From assembly GCF_900115365.1 (NCBI RefSeq), contig NZ_FOWD01000006.1, positions 1 through 64,000 of the forward strand: DNA of 64,000 nt, given 5' to 3'. The DNA is from Anaerocolumna aminovalerica. GTDB taxonomy: Bacteria; Bacillota; Clostridia; Lachnospirales; Lachnospiraceae. The notes under the pieces were generated by a model. That model was not told the origin of the DNA, made no database searches, and was given only the letters and a program-made list of their open reading frames with translations. This document shows positions 9,267-17,093 of the stretch, piece by piece. Made by a program: the position numbers and the translations under genes. How positions within the stretch are numbered: position 1 is the stretch's first letter; each line of letters begins with the position of its first letter.

Positions 9267-10244
9267 TTATCTCCTTTTTAATTCCCTGTAGAAACGCTCT
9301 GTAACCGGCAGTCCTATACCATACTTTTTACCTTCCTCCAATAAATAACCGCTAAAGGTATCCAGTTCGTTTAGCCTGCCTGCATCCATATCTCTTCTAA
9401 GGGAGCTGGTTGCATCTTCTGTCTGTATATATAGCAAATGTCTCAATTGTTCTTCTTCCATATTATCGGGGATAGAAACACCTTTTGTCCTGCCCACCAG
9501 ACAAGCCTCGGCTAATAATTCCTTATATTCTTCCACTTTTTTCGGATCATTTCTTAATTCGCCGGTGGTAGCACTGTAATATGCAGTCAGCACATTATAT
9601 GCACAGTTAAGGACATATTTCTTCCATATGACAGCCTGGATATCCTCTTCCATTACACACTCTACTCCTGCCCCTTGTATTATCGCATGTACATCTTTAA
9701 TTGCTTTTTGTTCTTCTATATCCGGTGTATTAAGGCCAATATGAACGGAAGCATACTTGCCTTTTTGGGTAATGGTATAGTCCTCATTACTTCCAGAGAC
9801 AATATATATCAAAGCATCTAACACAATACCTTTTCCCAAATATTTTCTAACCCTTTCCCCAGGATTAGTGCCGTTCATAATGGGTATAATAACGGTTTTT
9901 TCTCCAACCATAGGTGCAATCTGGTTGCAAACTTGTTCTAAGGAGTAATTCTTCACACTGATAATAATATAATCCATAATGCCAAAATCTTCTGCCTTAT
10001 CAGATATTTTCTCCGGTCTCACCGTAAAATTTCCAATGTATTCACTTTCAATAGAAATCCCTTTTTTAAGGAGTGCATCTTTTCTGTCACCTCTGGCATA
10101 AAACATAACATGGGGATATTGTCTTGCTAAAGTTCCGCCAAGAAAGCCACCTACACCCCCAAGACCCACAATACATATCTTTTTATCTTTTATTAATGTA
10201 TAGTTCTCTTTTATAATTCCATCTGTATTTATTTCTCCGGACAT
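9267..10244 (-). CDS. Ketopantoate reductase family protein (ApbA/PanE-like)
   Basis: A 325-residue NAD(P)-dependent enzyme. An unusual 20-residue lead precedes the Rossmann motif GLGGVGGFLGGTLA (about residues 26-39). The C-terminal helical ApbA_C domain carries KKYVLNCAYNVLTAYY with the Lys and Asn expected at the active site. The family reduces 2-dehydropantoate to pantoate, but many clostridial paralogs act on other 2-oxo acids and no other pantothenate gene is nearby. The start at MSGEIN has GGGAGGT 9 bases upstream; a longer start 10 codons earlier is possible. It is coupled to the M20 gene. Confidence 0.75.
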   Translation of the reverse strand: MSGEINTDGIIKENYTLIKDKKICIVGLGGVGGFLGGTLARQYPHVMFYARGDRKDALLKKGISIESEYIGNFTVRPEKISDKAEDFGIMDYIIISVKNYSLEQVCNQIAPMVGEKTVIIPIMNGTNPGERVRKYLGKGIVLDALIYIVSGSNEDYTITQKGKYASVHIGLNTPDIEEQKAIKDVHAIIQGAGVECVMEEDIQAVIWKKYVLNCAYNVLTAYYSATTGELRNDPKKVEEYKELLAEACLVGRTKGVSIPDNMEEEQLRHLLYIQTEDATSSLRRDMDAGRLNELDTFSGYLLEEGKKYGIGLPVTERFYRELKRR

Positions 10245-10299
10245 ACTTTCTCTACCTCCCTTTTTCTGCTCCATATCTTTAGCTCACAGCTTAAATATT

Positions 10300-11085
10300 T
10301 TATTTGTTTTTATTTAATGTTTTTAAAACTTTACATATGGAATCAATTTCTTCATCGGATAAATTAGAAATATCATCCAGCCTATTTTTAATTGATGTAA
10401 TAGTTTCTTCTTTAAAATCCTTCTTTTCAAGCTTTAAGAAGTAACTGGTTATGGTACTGGTGATAGAACCAATTAAACCAATACCAAAAATCATCAAAAC
10501 TGCTGCGATCAGTCTTCCTAAATTAGTGCCTGGTGATAAATCACCATATCCCACTGTGGTTGCAGTTACGAATGCCCACCATAATGAATCCGCAATGGAC
10601 ATATGCTCTGTATACATAATTCCTACCGCTCCAAACAGAATAGCCAATACTGTAAAAAAAAGCATAGTCTTTAATCCATTGGTGTTTAGGAATATTTTAA
10701 CCTTTCGAAATGCTTTTCTGGGAAATGCCCCAATTATGCTTAGCTTAAACAGTTTTGTCAGTCTGGTAATCCGAAGGATTCTTAATGTAGAGCTATACGG
10801 AAAGATTGCAATTAAGTTAAATATATTTTCAATAAAAAATACTTTTTTATCTTTAGCTAATATAAATCTTACAAAGTAATCTGCCGTCAAAATAATTAAG
10901 ATACCCTGGTCTAACCACTTTTGCCACAAGGTTAAGCCCATATTAATATCAATTACTGCTAAAACGGTACCCATTAACGCCAGAACACAAATGCAATATT
11001 CATATATGAGTATATTTCTTTTTTTCTTTTTCTTCTTATTTCTTTCTTTAATAACCTCATCCTTATTCTTAGATGCTGTATTCAT
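10300..11085 (-). CDS. Voltage-gated-type potassium channel / ion transporter
   Basis: A 261-residue membrane protein of the 6TM ion_trans fold. A Lys-rich N-terminus (about residues 1-24) precedes the membrane segments, an S4-like stretch carries spaced arginines (LRILRITRLTKLFKLS, about 103-118), and the pore loop contains the K+ filter TATTVGYGDLSP (about 171-182). A C-terminal helix of about 50 charged residues may tetramerise. It would carry K+ across the cytoplasmic membrane. It lies 55 bases upstream of the reductase start and may begin that transcript, although there is no functional link. The SD is weak (GGGGAT). Confidence 0.85.
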   Translation of the reverse strand: MNTASKNKDEVIKERNKKKKKKRNILIYEYCICVLALMGTVLAVIDINMGLTLWQKWLDQGILIILTADYFVRFILAKDKKVFFIENIFNLIAIFPYSSTLRILRITRLTKLFKLSIIGAFPRKAFRKVKIFLNTNGLKTMLFFTVLAILFGAVGIMYTEHMSIADSLWWAFVTATTVGYGDLSPGTNLGRLIAAVLMIFGIGLIGSITSTITSYFLKLEKKDFKEETITSIKNRLDDISNLSDEEIDSICKVLKTLNKNK

Positions 11086-11120
11086 TGTTATTACATCCCC
11101 AATTCAACATAATAGATGAA

Positions 11121-11145
11121 AGGTTGATGCTATCTGCATCAACCT
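11121..11145 (-). terminator. Hairpin downstream of the esterase gene
   Basis: A perfect 10-bp stem (11121-11130 with 11136-11145) has a 5-base loop. On the minus strand it is followed only by TTTC, so termination would be weak. It lies between the esterase stop and the channel start. Confidence 0.45.
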
Positions 11146-11205
11146 ATGTTTGTATTATACAGCCAATTTTTTGCTTGTCAAGAAAAGCATTACTGTCCTA
11201 AAAAA

Positions 11206-11997
11206 CTAATTTATATTGCTTTTTAATGGAAGCCATTTTAGTACATCCTGTATCTTTTCATCCCAGTATTTCCACTGATGATCTCCAGCCGATTCTTCAT
11301 AGGTCAAATCAAAGCCTAAGTTCTCTAAATGTTCTTTCATGGCACGATTACCATTATATAAGAAGTCCTCCGTGCCGCACCACATATATAGTTTGGGAAG
11401 TGGTTTACCGGACTCTTTTAATTTAGTTGCTAAAGTAAATAAATCATTATCACTGCCTATTACCTTATCCAAAGGTCCAAATACATTTTCAAAGAAGTCT
11501 TTATTGGAAGTATCTATATTCGCTAAATCACTGCTATCTAAAGCACCGGATAGGGAAGCCGCCCCAAAAAAACGGTCAGAACATCCCAGTGCCAGCTTGA
11601 AAGCACCATAGCCGCCCATGGAAAGACCGGCTACAAAATTATCTTCTCTCTTTTCTGACATTCCTGGAAAGAATTCATGACAAATGGCTGGAAGCTCCTG
11701 AGAGATAAAAGTCCAATACTTATGACCATGATACATATCTGTATACCATCCCAGATGTGTAGTCGGCATTACTACTGCTATACCCATGTTATCTACGTAA
11801 CGTTCAATAGAAGACCTTCTTATCCATGATGTATTGTTGCCTCCCATACCGTGTAGAAGATAAAGGGTTGGATACTTATCATTTCCACTTTTTACATTAG
11901 TATCCATATATTTATCAACCTTTTGTGGTAAAATAACATCCATCTGCATACACATTCCAATTACATTAGAGTAGAAATCAACCTGTAATAAAGCCAT
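11206..11997 (-). CDS. Alpha/beta-hydrolase esterase (EstA/tributyrin-esterase-like)
   Basis: A 263-residue cytosolic protein of the esterase-D-like group. The nucleophile elbow is GLSMGGYGA (about residues 119-127), the catalytic Asp lies in CGTEDFLY and the His in GDHQWKYWDE near the end; LYLLHGMGGN forms the oxyanion-hole region. Relatives remove acetyl or feruloyl groups from sugars or hydrolyse short-chain esters. A signal peptide is absent, so it would act on imported esters. The start MALLQVDFYS has GTGAGG 7 bases upstream and was preferred over an ATG two codons earlier that is too close to the SD. It appears monocistronic. Confidence 0.82.
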   Translation of the reverse strand: MALLQVDFYSNVIGMCMQMDVILPQKVDKYMDTNVKSGNDKYPTLYLLHGMGGNNTSWIRRSSIERYVDNMGIAVVMPTTHLGWYTDMYHGHKYWTFISQELPAICHEFFPGMSEKREDNFVAGLSMGGYGAFKLALGCSDRFFGAASLSGALDSSDLANIDTSNKDFFENVFGPLDKVIGSDNDLFTLATKLKESGKPLPKLYMWCGTEDFLYNGNRAMKEHLENLGFDLTYEESAGDHQWKYWDEKIQDVLKWLPLKSNIN

Positions 11998-12206
11998 ATC
12001 CATACCTCACTATTCTTTTTATTTTTATTTACTTTCTTTATTATACAATAATTACTCTCTTATCACTTCAATAAGGATTCACATAATGATAATACACTCA
12101 TATGGACTTCCTTTGTTTATTTTATTCTAAATAAATCAAAAATGCAATGAAATACAATTTTTAAATTAACACTTCCACTATATACCGACAACCTTAAACT
12201 GACATT

Positions 12207-12230
12207 AAAAAAAGGAGTCTTATGACTCCT
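12207..12230 (-). terminator. Terminator of carD
   Basis: On the minus strand a 7-bp stem AGGAGTC/GACTCCT with a 4-base loop is followed by seven T residues (complement of 12207-12213). It lies 30 bases beyond the stop of the CarD gene. Confidence 0.75.
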
Positions 12231-12260
12231 GATTTCAATAACTATTCCCTACCCTTTTTC

Positions 12261-12767
12261 TTACCTGGCCTCATTCTCTAATAACATGTCCAATACTTTT
12301 TCTTTTACCTGGTCCATTTCTATATCCAAGCAGACTGATAATTCCGAATACAATAACTTTTCAGCCTGTTCCAGATATTTTTTATCTGTAATGGATATGT
12401 TTTTTCCTGCTTTACTTTTTTCATTTTTCTCTAACAGTAATGTAAGAATAATTTCTGCTATTTCAAAAGGATCTCCCTCTTTTAAGATTTTAGTATATGC
12501 TTTTTCCCTCTGTTTTCTGTCGGTTATCAAGTTCACGTTACCATTCATGATTACATTAAATATATTTTCCGCTTCCTCCAAAGGCATGATTTCCCTCATC
12601 TTAACCTTTTTGTTATTAATAGGAGTCATGATTCTGGTCTTGTCTTCATTTATAGGACGCATTATATAGAACAATTTTGTTTCATTCTCTATGGTTTTTT
12701 CCACAATATCATCTATGAAACATGCTCCATAATTAGAGTACATAATGTAGTCACCTTGTCTAAACAT
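12261..12767 (-). CDS. CarD/CdnL-family RNA-polymerase-binding regulator
   Basis: A 168-residue protein beginning MFRQGDYIMYSNYGACFIDDI, the Tudor-like RNAP-interaction domain of the CarD_CdnL_TRCF family (about residues 1-60), followed by a helical domain (about 70-168). Family members bind the RNAP beta subunit and tune open-complex stability at many promoters. The SD GGAGGTGAA lies 6 bases upstream of the ATG. Transcription diverges from a marR gene, and both promoters are covered by two nearly identical palindromes, so this copy appears to be conditionally expressed. That is unusual for a family often constitutive elsewhere. Target genes cannot be inferred. Confidence 0.85.
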   Translation of the reverse strand: MFRQGDYIMYSNYGACFIDDIVEKTIENETKLFYIMRPINEDKTRIMTPINNKKVKMREIMPLEEAENIFNVIMNGNVNLITDRKQREKAYTKILKEGDPFEIAEIILTLLLEKNEKSKAGKNISITDKKYLEQAEKLLYSELSVCLDIEMDQVKEKVLDMLLENEAR

Positions 12768-12784
12768 TCTTTCACCTCCAAAAC

Positions 12785-12799
12785 GTCAACCAAGTTGAC
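12785..12799. promoter_or_regulatory. MarR operator 1 (start site of carD)
   Basis: The perfect palindrome GTCAAC-CAA-GTTGAC covers the predicted transcription start of carD, 7 bases past its -10. A second copy lies at 12830-12844 and differs only in the central triplet. Confidence 0.75.
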
Positions 12800-12805
12800 A
12801 ATATA

Positions 12806-12834
12806 ATCATAACATATTTTTAATCTTTCGTCAA
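12806..12834 (-). promoter_or_regulatory. carD promoter
   Basis: On the minus strand the -35 is TTGACG (12829-12834), the spacer is exactly 17 bases and the -10 is TATGAT (12806-12811). The -35 lies inside operator 2 and the start site inside operator 1. Confidence 0.7.
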
Positions 12835-12844
12835 CCCAGTTGAC
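12830..12844. promoter_or_regulatory. MarR operator 2 (shared by both -35 elements)
   Basis: The perfect palindrome GTCAAC-CCA-GTTGAC contains the -35 hexamer of carD in its left arm and most of the -35 of the divergent marR in its right arm. One bound dimer could therefore block both promoters. Confidence 0.75.
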
Positions 12845-12868
12845 ATTACCCCCTATTCCGTGTATATT
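12840..12868 (+). promoter_or_regulatory. Promoter of the divergent marR gene
   Basis: The -35 is TTGACA (12840-12845), the spacer is 17 bases and the -10 is TATATT (12863-12868). The -35 overlaps operator 2, which predicts autorepression. Confidence 0.7.
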
Positions 12869-12888
12869 AGTGCAGAGGTGATTTGTAT

Positions 12889-13314
12889 ATGGAAAATGAA
12901 AGATATGACTATGGTTTATTAGACAATATAAGTGATAAATATCTTCAGCTAAGAAAGGCCATCGAAGAGATGTGGAATAGTGCTTATAATATTGCCATTA
13001 CCAATTCAGAATGGCAAATTTTATCGCTGATATATGGAAAAAAGCCTGCCATTGCGGAAATAACCAAAAAGGTTGATATAAGCAGGCAGGCCACACATAA
13101 AAATATTAAGTTGTTACATTCAAAAGGACTCATTGCCATTCATAATGTTGAAAATAACAATAAAAAAAAATATCTGGAATTAACCCCTTTTGGTGAAGCA
13201 TGTTATATGGATAGTAAATTAATGAAAGAATCCATTGAAAAGGAGATTATTACTAAAATCGGACCTGAAAATGCAGAGATTTTAAAAAATATACTTCAAA
13301 TGGATTGGAATTAA
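12889..13314 (+). CDS. MarR-family regulator, divergent from carD
   Basis: A 141-residue winged-helix protein. The HTH lies about residues 47-75 (IAEITKKVDISRQATHKNIKLLHSKGLI) and the wing in VENNNKKKYLEL. The start is the ATG 8 bases behind AGAGGTG; a TTG two codons earlier is too close to that SD. It is expected to bind the two GTCAAC/GTTGAC palindromes in the shared intergenic region and so control itself and carD (inference from position and symmetry). The signal it senses is unknown. Its 3' end overlaps the convergent MYG1-type gene by 4 bases. Confidence 0.86.
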   Translation: MENERYDYGLLDNISDKYLQLRKAIEEMWNSAYNIAITNSEWQILSLIYGKKPAIAEITKKVDISRQATHKNIKLLHSKGLIAIHNVENNNKKKYLELTPFGEACYMDSKLMKESIEKEIITKIGPENAEILKNILQMDWN

Positions 13315-14213
13315 GTGGGCTGTAATTCGTTGATTTTTTCTTTATCTCCCTCTAGTTCGTCGGTTAAAGACAAGTTATCAATATAGATTTCTTTTGCCAG
13401 TCGGCATGCCTTTATGGCATCTTCCAAAGTATCCGCAGATATTAAGAAACCGCTATTATGGCAGAAATGTAAAGTTCCTATGCCACTGATATCCTTTAGT
13501 TCCTCATCCCTTTTCCCCCTCCAGCTCTCTGGAAAGGATATCTTTAATTCATTGGTATCCCGGTCAATAGGAACTCCCTGCCCGGTATACCCTCCTCTAT
13601 CAGAAGGTGCTATGACAAATTCCATATCCGTTCCAATAATAAATCTTTTCCAAGGTACTCCTACTGAAAGTACTGCTATTTTATCCTCTGCATGTTCCAA
13701 AGCTTCATTTACAACCACTTCTGCTCTTTCCACACTCTCTATCCGCAAGAACTTCTTCTCTATAATGGTCTTTGCAAAGTTAACAGCTTCCTTAAAACAT
13801 GTATCAGGATCTTCTTTCGAATCCCAAACCGGATTAAATAAAGATATTACTTCGGATATTTCATTCCTGCTGCCTGTGTTATCGGATAAATCCAAGTGTT
13901 GGACAAAAGATTCGTCAAACTTTTCAGCTTCTTCTTCCTTTAAAATTAATGTACCGAATTTTTTCCACAGTAATCCAAAAGCTGCATATGGATTTCCGTT
14001 TTCTCGAACCGGGGCTCCTTGCTGATGGTGGTCAAATTCCCCGCCTCCAATGTCAAAGATAATACCCTCATACTCTTCCGGCACTTCAAAACCACGTTCT
14101 ATTGTTATATTGGGATTTAAATACGTTAACAACGCAGCGCAAAAAACATCGTCTGCATGAAATTTGCCGCTATGGGTAAAGGCCTTATCCGGCACTTTTT
14201 GTGATATTTCCAT
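13311..14213 (-). CDS. MYG1/UPF0160-family putative metal-dependent hydrolase
   Basis: A 300-residue protein of the MYG1 family, related to DHH phosphoesterases. The metal-site motifs are HSGKFHADDVFCAALL (about residues 13-28) and the DHHQ of GGEFDHHQQGAP (about 61-64). Eukaryotic MYG1 is a 3'-5' RNA exonuclease; bacterial members are uncharacterised. The ATG at 14213 has AAAGGA 9 bases upstream, preferred to an in-frame ATG six codons earlier with no SD. It is convergent with marR, with a 4-base overlap and no room for a separate terminator. Residues 86-96 (GTLILKEEEAE) read normally, with no sign of damage. Confidence 0.82.
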   Translation of the reverse strand: MEISQKVPDKAFTHSGKFHADDVFCAALLTYLNPNITIERGFEVPEEYEGIIFDIGGGEFDHHQQGAPVRENGNPYAAFGLLWKKFGTLILKEEEAEKFDESFVQHLDLSDNTGSRNEISEVISLFNPVWDSKEDPDTCFKEAVNFAKTIIEKKFLRIESVERAEVVVNEALEHAEDKIAVLSVGVPWKRFIIGTDMEFVIAPSDRGGYTGQGVPIDRDTNELKISFPESWRGKRDEELKDISGIGTLHFCHNSGFLISADTLEDAIKACRLAKEIYIDNLSLTDELEGDKEKINELQPT

Positions 14214-14284
14214 TCTACTATGTCCTTTCATTATCTGAAATCTTAAAAAGTGGTAAAACTTTAATATTAATATTAAAATTTTTA

Positions 14285-14360
14285 TTGAATTATTGTTTAC
14301 AAAGTGTTATAATCTTATTCGGTTCACTAATTGCTGACAATATTAGGCCGAACATATAAT
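14285..14360 (+). promoter_or_regulatory. Candidate promoters for tRNA-Leu(AAG)
   Basis: Two arrangements are visible. One is TTGAAT (14285-14290), a 17-base spacer and TATAAT (14308-14313). The other is TTGCTG (14331-14336), an 18-base spacer and TATAAT (14355-14360). The second leaves a shorter leader of about 32 bases before the tRNA. Sequence alone cannot decide between them. Confidence 0.5.
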
Positions 14361-14398
14361 ATCATAACATAACCAATCAAGTTATGAAATTAATATAA

Positions 14399-14483
14399 GC
14401 AGTCGTGGCGGAATTGGCATACGCGCTAGACTAAGGATCTAGTCCATATTGCTTGGGTACGGGTTCAAGTCCCGTCGACTGCA
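14399..14483 (+). tRNA. tRNA-Leu (anticodon AAG)
   Basis: The acceptor arms GCAGTCG (14399-14405) and CGACTGC (14476-14482) pair perfectly, with discriminator A. The D arm is GGCGGAATTGGCATACGC. The anticodon stem CTAGA/TCTAG encloses the loop CTAAGGA, giving anticodon AAG for CTT codons. A long variable arm and the T arm GGGTTCAAGTCCC follow, as expected for class II tRNA-Leu. CCA is not encoded. It is near-identical in its acceptor and D arms to the tRNA-Leu at 33714. Confidence 0.95.
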
Positions 14484-14505
14484 TTTACTAATTGAAACAT
14501 GTATA

Positions 14506-14546
14506 TTGGGACTTGAACTGTTCAACTGTCCCGTCAACTGCATTAT
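14506..14546 (+). repeat. Inverted plus direct partial copies of the tRNA-Leu T arm and 3' end
   Basis: About 25 bases after the tRNA, GGGACTTGAAC is the reverse complement of its T-arm GTTCAAGTCCC. It is followed at once by a direct copy, TTCAACTGTCCCGTCAACTG, that matches the T-arm/acceptor end apart from a 2-base insertion and one substitution. Together they form a hairpin. This looks like a scar from tRNA-targeted integration or slippage duplication. Confidence 0.6.
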
Positions 14547-14555
14547 ACAATAAAG

Positions 14556-14591
14556 TGGGAAACCTTTTACAATAGGGGTTTCCCATTTTTT
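14556..14591 (+). terminator. Terminator of tRNA-Leu(AAG)
   Basis: The stem TGGGAAACC (14556-14564) pairs with GGTTTCCCA (14577-14585) and is followed by six T residues. Confidence 0.8.
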
Positions 14592-14740
14592 ATTGTTATA
14601 TATGGGAGTAAAAGAAAACAATCAACAAAACCTTATTTATCTTAAACAAACTTGTGCTTGAGTATTTAATATAACAATACTATAATTAGTAAGAAAAGGA
14701 AAAAGCAATAGATTCTTAATTCATTATGAGAGGTGTACTT

Positions 14741-16947
14741 ATGATAAATAAATTAACGAAGAAAATAATTATTGGGTTAATCAGTATCGTATTACTTGGA
14801 TGTAGTTTACATCCCGTAGCAGTAACAGCTGCTACATCAGGGAAAGATTTGACATGGACAAAGGTAACAAAAGAATCCGAAAGCAGTAATTTATATGATA
14901 TTGCCTATAACAAAGACAACGTTTATATTACTGTAGGAGATGATGGGGCTGTCATCAGATCAACCAATGGAAGAAACTGGTCCAACATACGTTTGCAGAC
15001 AGTAGATAATTTAAAAGCCATAACAACCAATGGAAAAGATTTTGTAGCAGTAGGCAGCAATGGAGCTATTATAAAATCAAAAGATGGTATAACATGGACA
15101 AAGGGCAGCATTAGTTTTAGTAAGGAGCTTACCTATGAAAAAATTACAGGTAAAATGAGAAGTTATATAGAGAAGGATTACAAAGTTAATTGGGGTGCTC
15201 TTCCAAAACAATCACAAATCGAATTAAGAGATGTGCTTTGGGATGGTAAGCAATATGTGGCCATTGGTCATTGGGAAGTGCAGACTGGAAACTTAAAGCA
15301 AGGCAGTTATTCTACAAATGCACAGGTACGCTTATATAGCGATTTTATCATAACTTCAAAAGATGGGAGAACCTGGGAAGCTAAATATATCGATATTCCA
15401 GACATAGAAAAAATCATTTATACAGGAGCAAAATACGTAACCACCTCTGGAGAAAAAATCGCCTTTTCACAAGATTTAAAAAAGTGGAAAGTTACAGCAC
15501 CAGACGTAAGAGGTGATATTTCAGATATTATTTTTGAGAATGGAAAATATATGATAATCGGCTGGGATGGAAGCCTGAATTCTATAGCTGGAACTATCCA
15601 TACTTCAACAAACGGGATTGATTGGAAAGAAGTCATTAATAAGGAGAACATAGGCTCTCTCACTCATACCATAGATGATACTTATAAGAAATATGGAAAA
15701 GCAAATGGATTTTCAAATCTAAGTATGAAAAGTGTATTATGGGATGGCAGCCAATATGTAATAGCCGGATATAAAGGTATGGTATTAACCTCAAAAAGCG
15801 GGACAAATTGGAAGAAGCTAAATCAATTGTGGGATGTTACAGTAGTGCCTCTTGGATATAGTGATAGTACAGCAGCAAAAGCAAACATCCAAAAAATAAT
15901 TTTTGATGGCAAACAATATATTCAGGTCGGTAATAATGGAACCATACTTGTATCTGAAAATTTAGAGAAGGGCATTGTTGCCCGTGCCCGTCCCTCAGTG
16001 GACTATGATAATATTGTTTACGACGGGAAAAACAGATACATTGCTTCCGGAAACGAAGGAGGACTATGGGAATCCAGCAATGGATATAACTGGAGCAAGG
16101 TATCTCTGGGAAGTGGTGACGAAGAACTATCCTGGGAAGGCGTTGCAGCTTATAACGGTACTATAATAGCTGTCTGCCGTGAAAAGACTGGATTGGTAGG
16201 TTACGGAGATTGCTTTTATTATTATTCAGATAAACCCGGTAGTTGGTCAAAAATGAGCTTTCCAGATAATTTTATGTACACATATGGAGCGAAATACCTG
16301 CAAGGTAAATTTCATCTATTTACCAGAAATGGCCTGATTACTTCAAAAGACGGGAAAATTGGAGCGGATACACTTTAAAGAACACTATGCTAAAAGATAT
16401 TATTTATAACAACAAAATATATGTTGGACGAAAAGCAATAAATGATAGAGATATCAGTGCTGATACATTATATACTTCCACTGACTATAAAAAATGGTCT
16501 CGAGTATGGGTTGAAAAAGACGGTAAGAAATATTATCTGTCAGCAGCAAATGTTGTATGGAATGGTAAGCAATTTGTGACCATTGGAGGGAAACTCCATA
16601 AAAATAGTATATTTAGTGATGAAACGGTGGTTGCCTTATCAAGTGATGGTATCAAGTGGGAAATTAAAGAGACCGAGGATGATTTCGAATATGGGATATA
16701 TGGAAACAAAACCTATATTGCTTTTGATTATTTTGGGGATATCTATACTTCCACAAACGGGATTCATTATAATAAAAGTACCAAAGTGACCAGCCAGTCA
16801 TTGAGGACTGCATTATGGGACGGAAAGAAATTTTTAGTTGCCGGTGAAATGGGAGTTATTCTATCCTCTACAAAAGATAAGAATGCAGTGCTGCCAAAAC
16901 AAGATAAATGGCAGGGTGATAATTACCCTTATTCCATAGTATATTGA
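14741..16947 (+). pseudogene. Exported BNR/sortilin-like repeat protein, split by a frameshift near 16360
   Basis: The first part (to a stop at 16376-16378) starts at MINKLTKK behind GAGGTG and has a signal peptide with a hydrophobic core over about residues 8-20, containing LLGCS and ending near AVTAA. It then has many short Asp-box-like repeats such as TSKDGITWTK, STNGRNWS and TSKSGTNWKK, which are seven-blade-propeller-type motifs. A one-base change near 16358-16361 (AAAATTGG) shifts the frame. In the other frame the repeat continues as TSKDGKI-WSGYTLKNTMLKDIIY through to 16947. Restored, the protein would be about 735 residues. It is probably secreted or cell-surface associated with unknown ligand. 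It may be a true pseudogene, a phase-variable site or a sequencing error. Confidence 0.75.
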
Positions 16948-16966
16948 TGTTATAATGCAATAAAAC

Positions 16967-17013
16967 AATACTCACTAAGATTCTATAGTTTACTATGGAA
17001 TCTAGTGAGTATT
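16967..17013. terminator. Bidirectional terminator between the BNR gene and the phosphorylase gene
   Basis: A long stem starts with AATACTCACTA (16967-16977) pairing with TAGTGAGTATT (17003-17013). It continues inward with one unpaired base and a G-U pair to a TTTA loop. It separates two convergent genes. Confidence 0.7.
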
Positions 17014-17093
17014 TGCATTTATATGGTATATTTAGGTGCATATGAAATGTCTTCAACGAAAATGCGAATCTATTCGCTGTTGCGTTATTAAAA

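Noticed and set aside
10300-10879. Reading of the channel gene on the opposite strand as a transporter
   Set aside because: The minus strand has the intact TVGYG filter and SD, while the opposite frame lacks any motif.
14439-14621. 60-codon minus-strand frame overlapping the tRNA-Leu
   Set aside because: It runs through the tRNA and its terminator, with no SD or recognisable protein motif.
16387-16947. Separate 186-residue gene after the BNR protein
   Set aside because: It has no SD, and its reading frame continues the repeat pattern exactly through the break, so it is the 3' part of the same gene.
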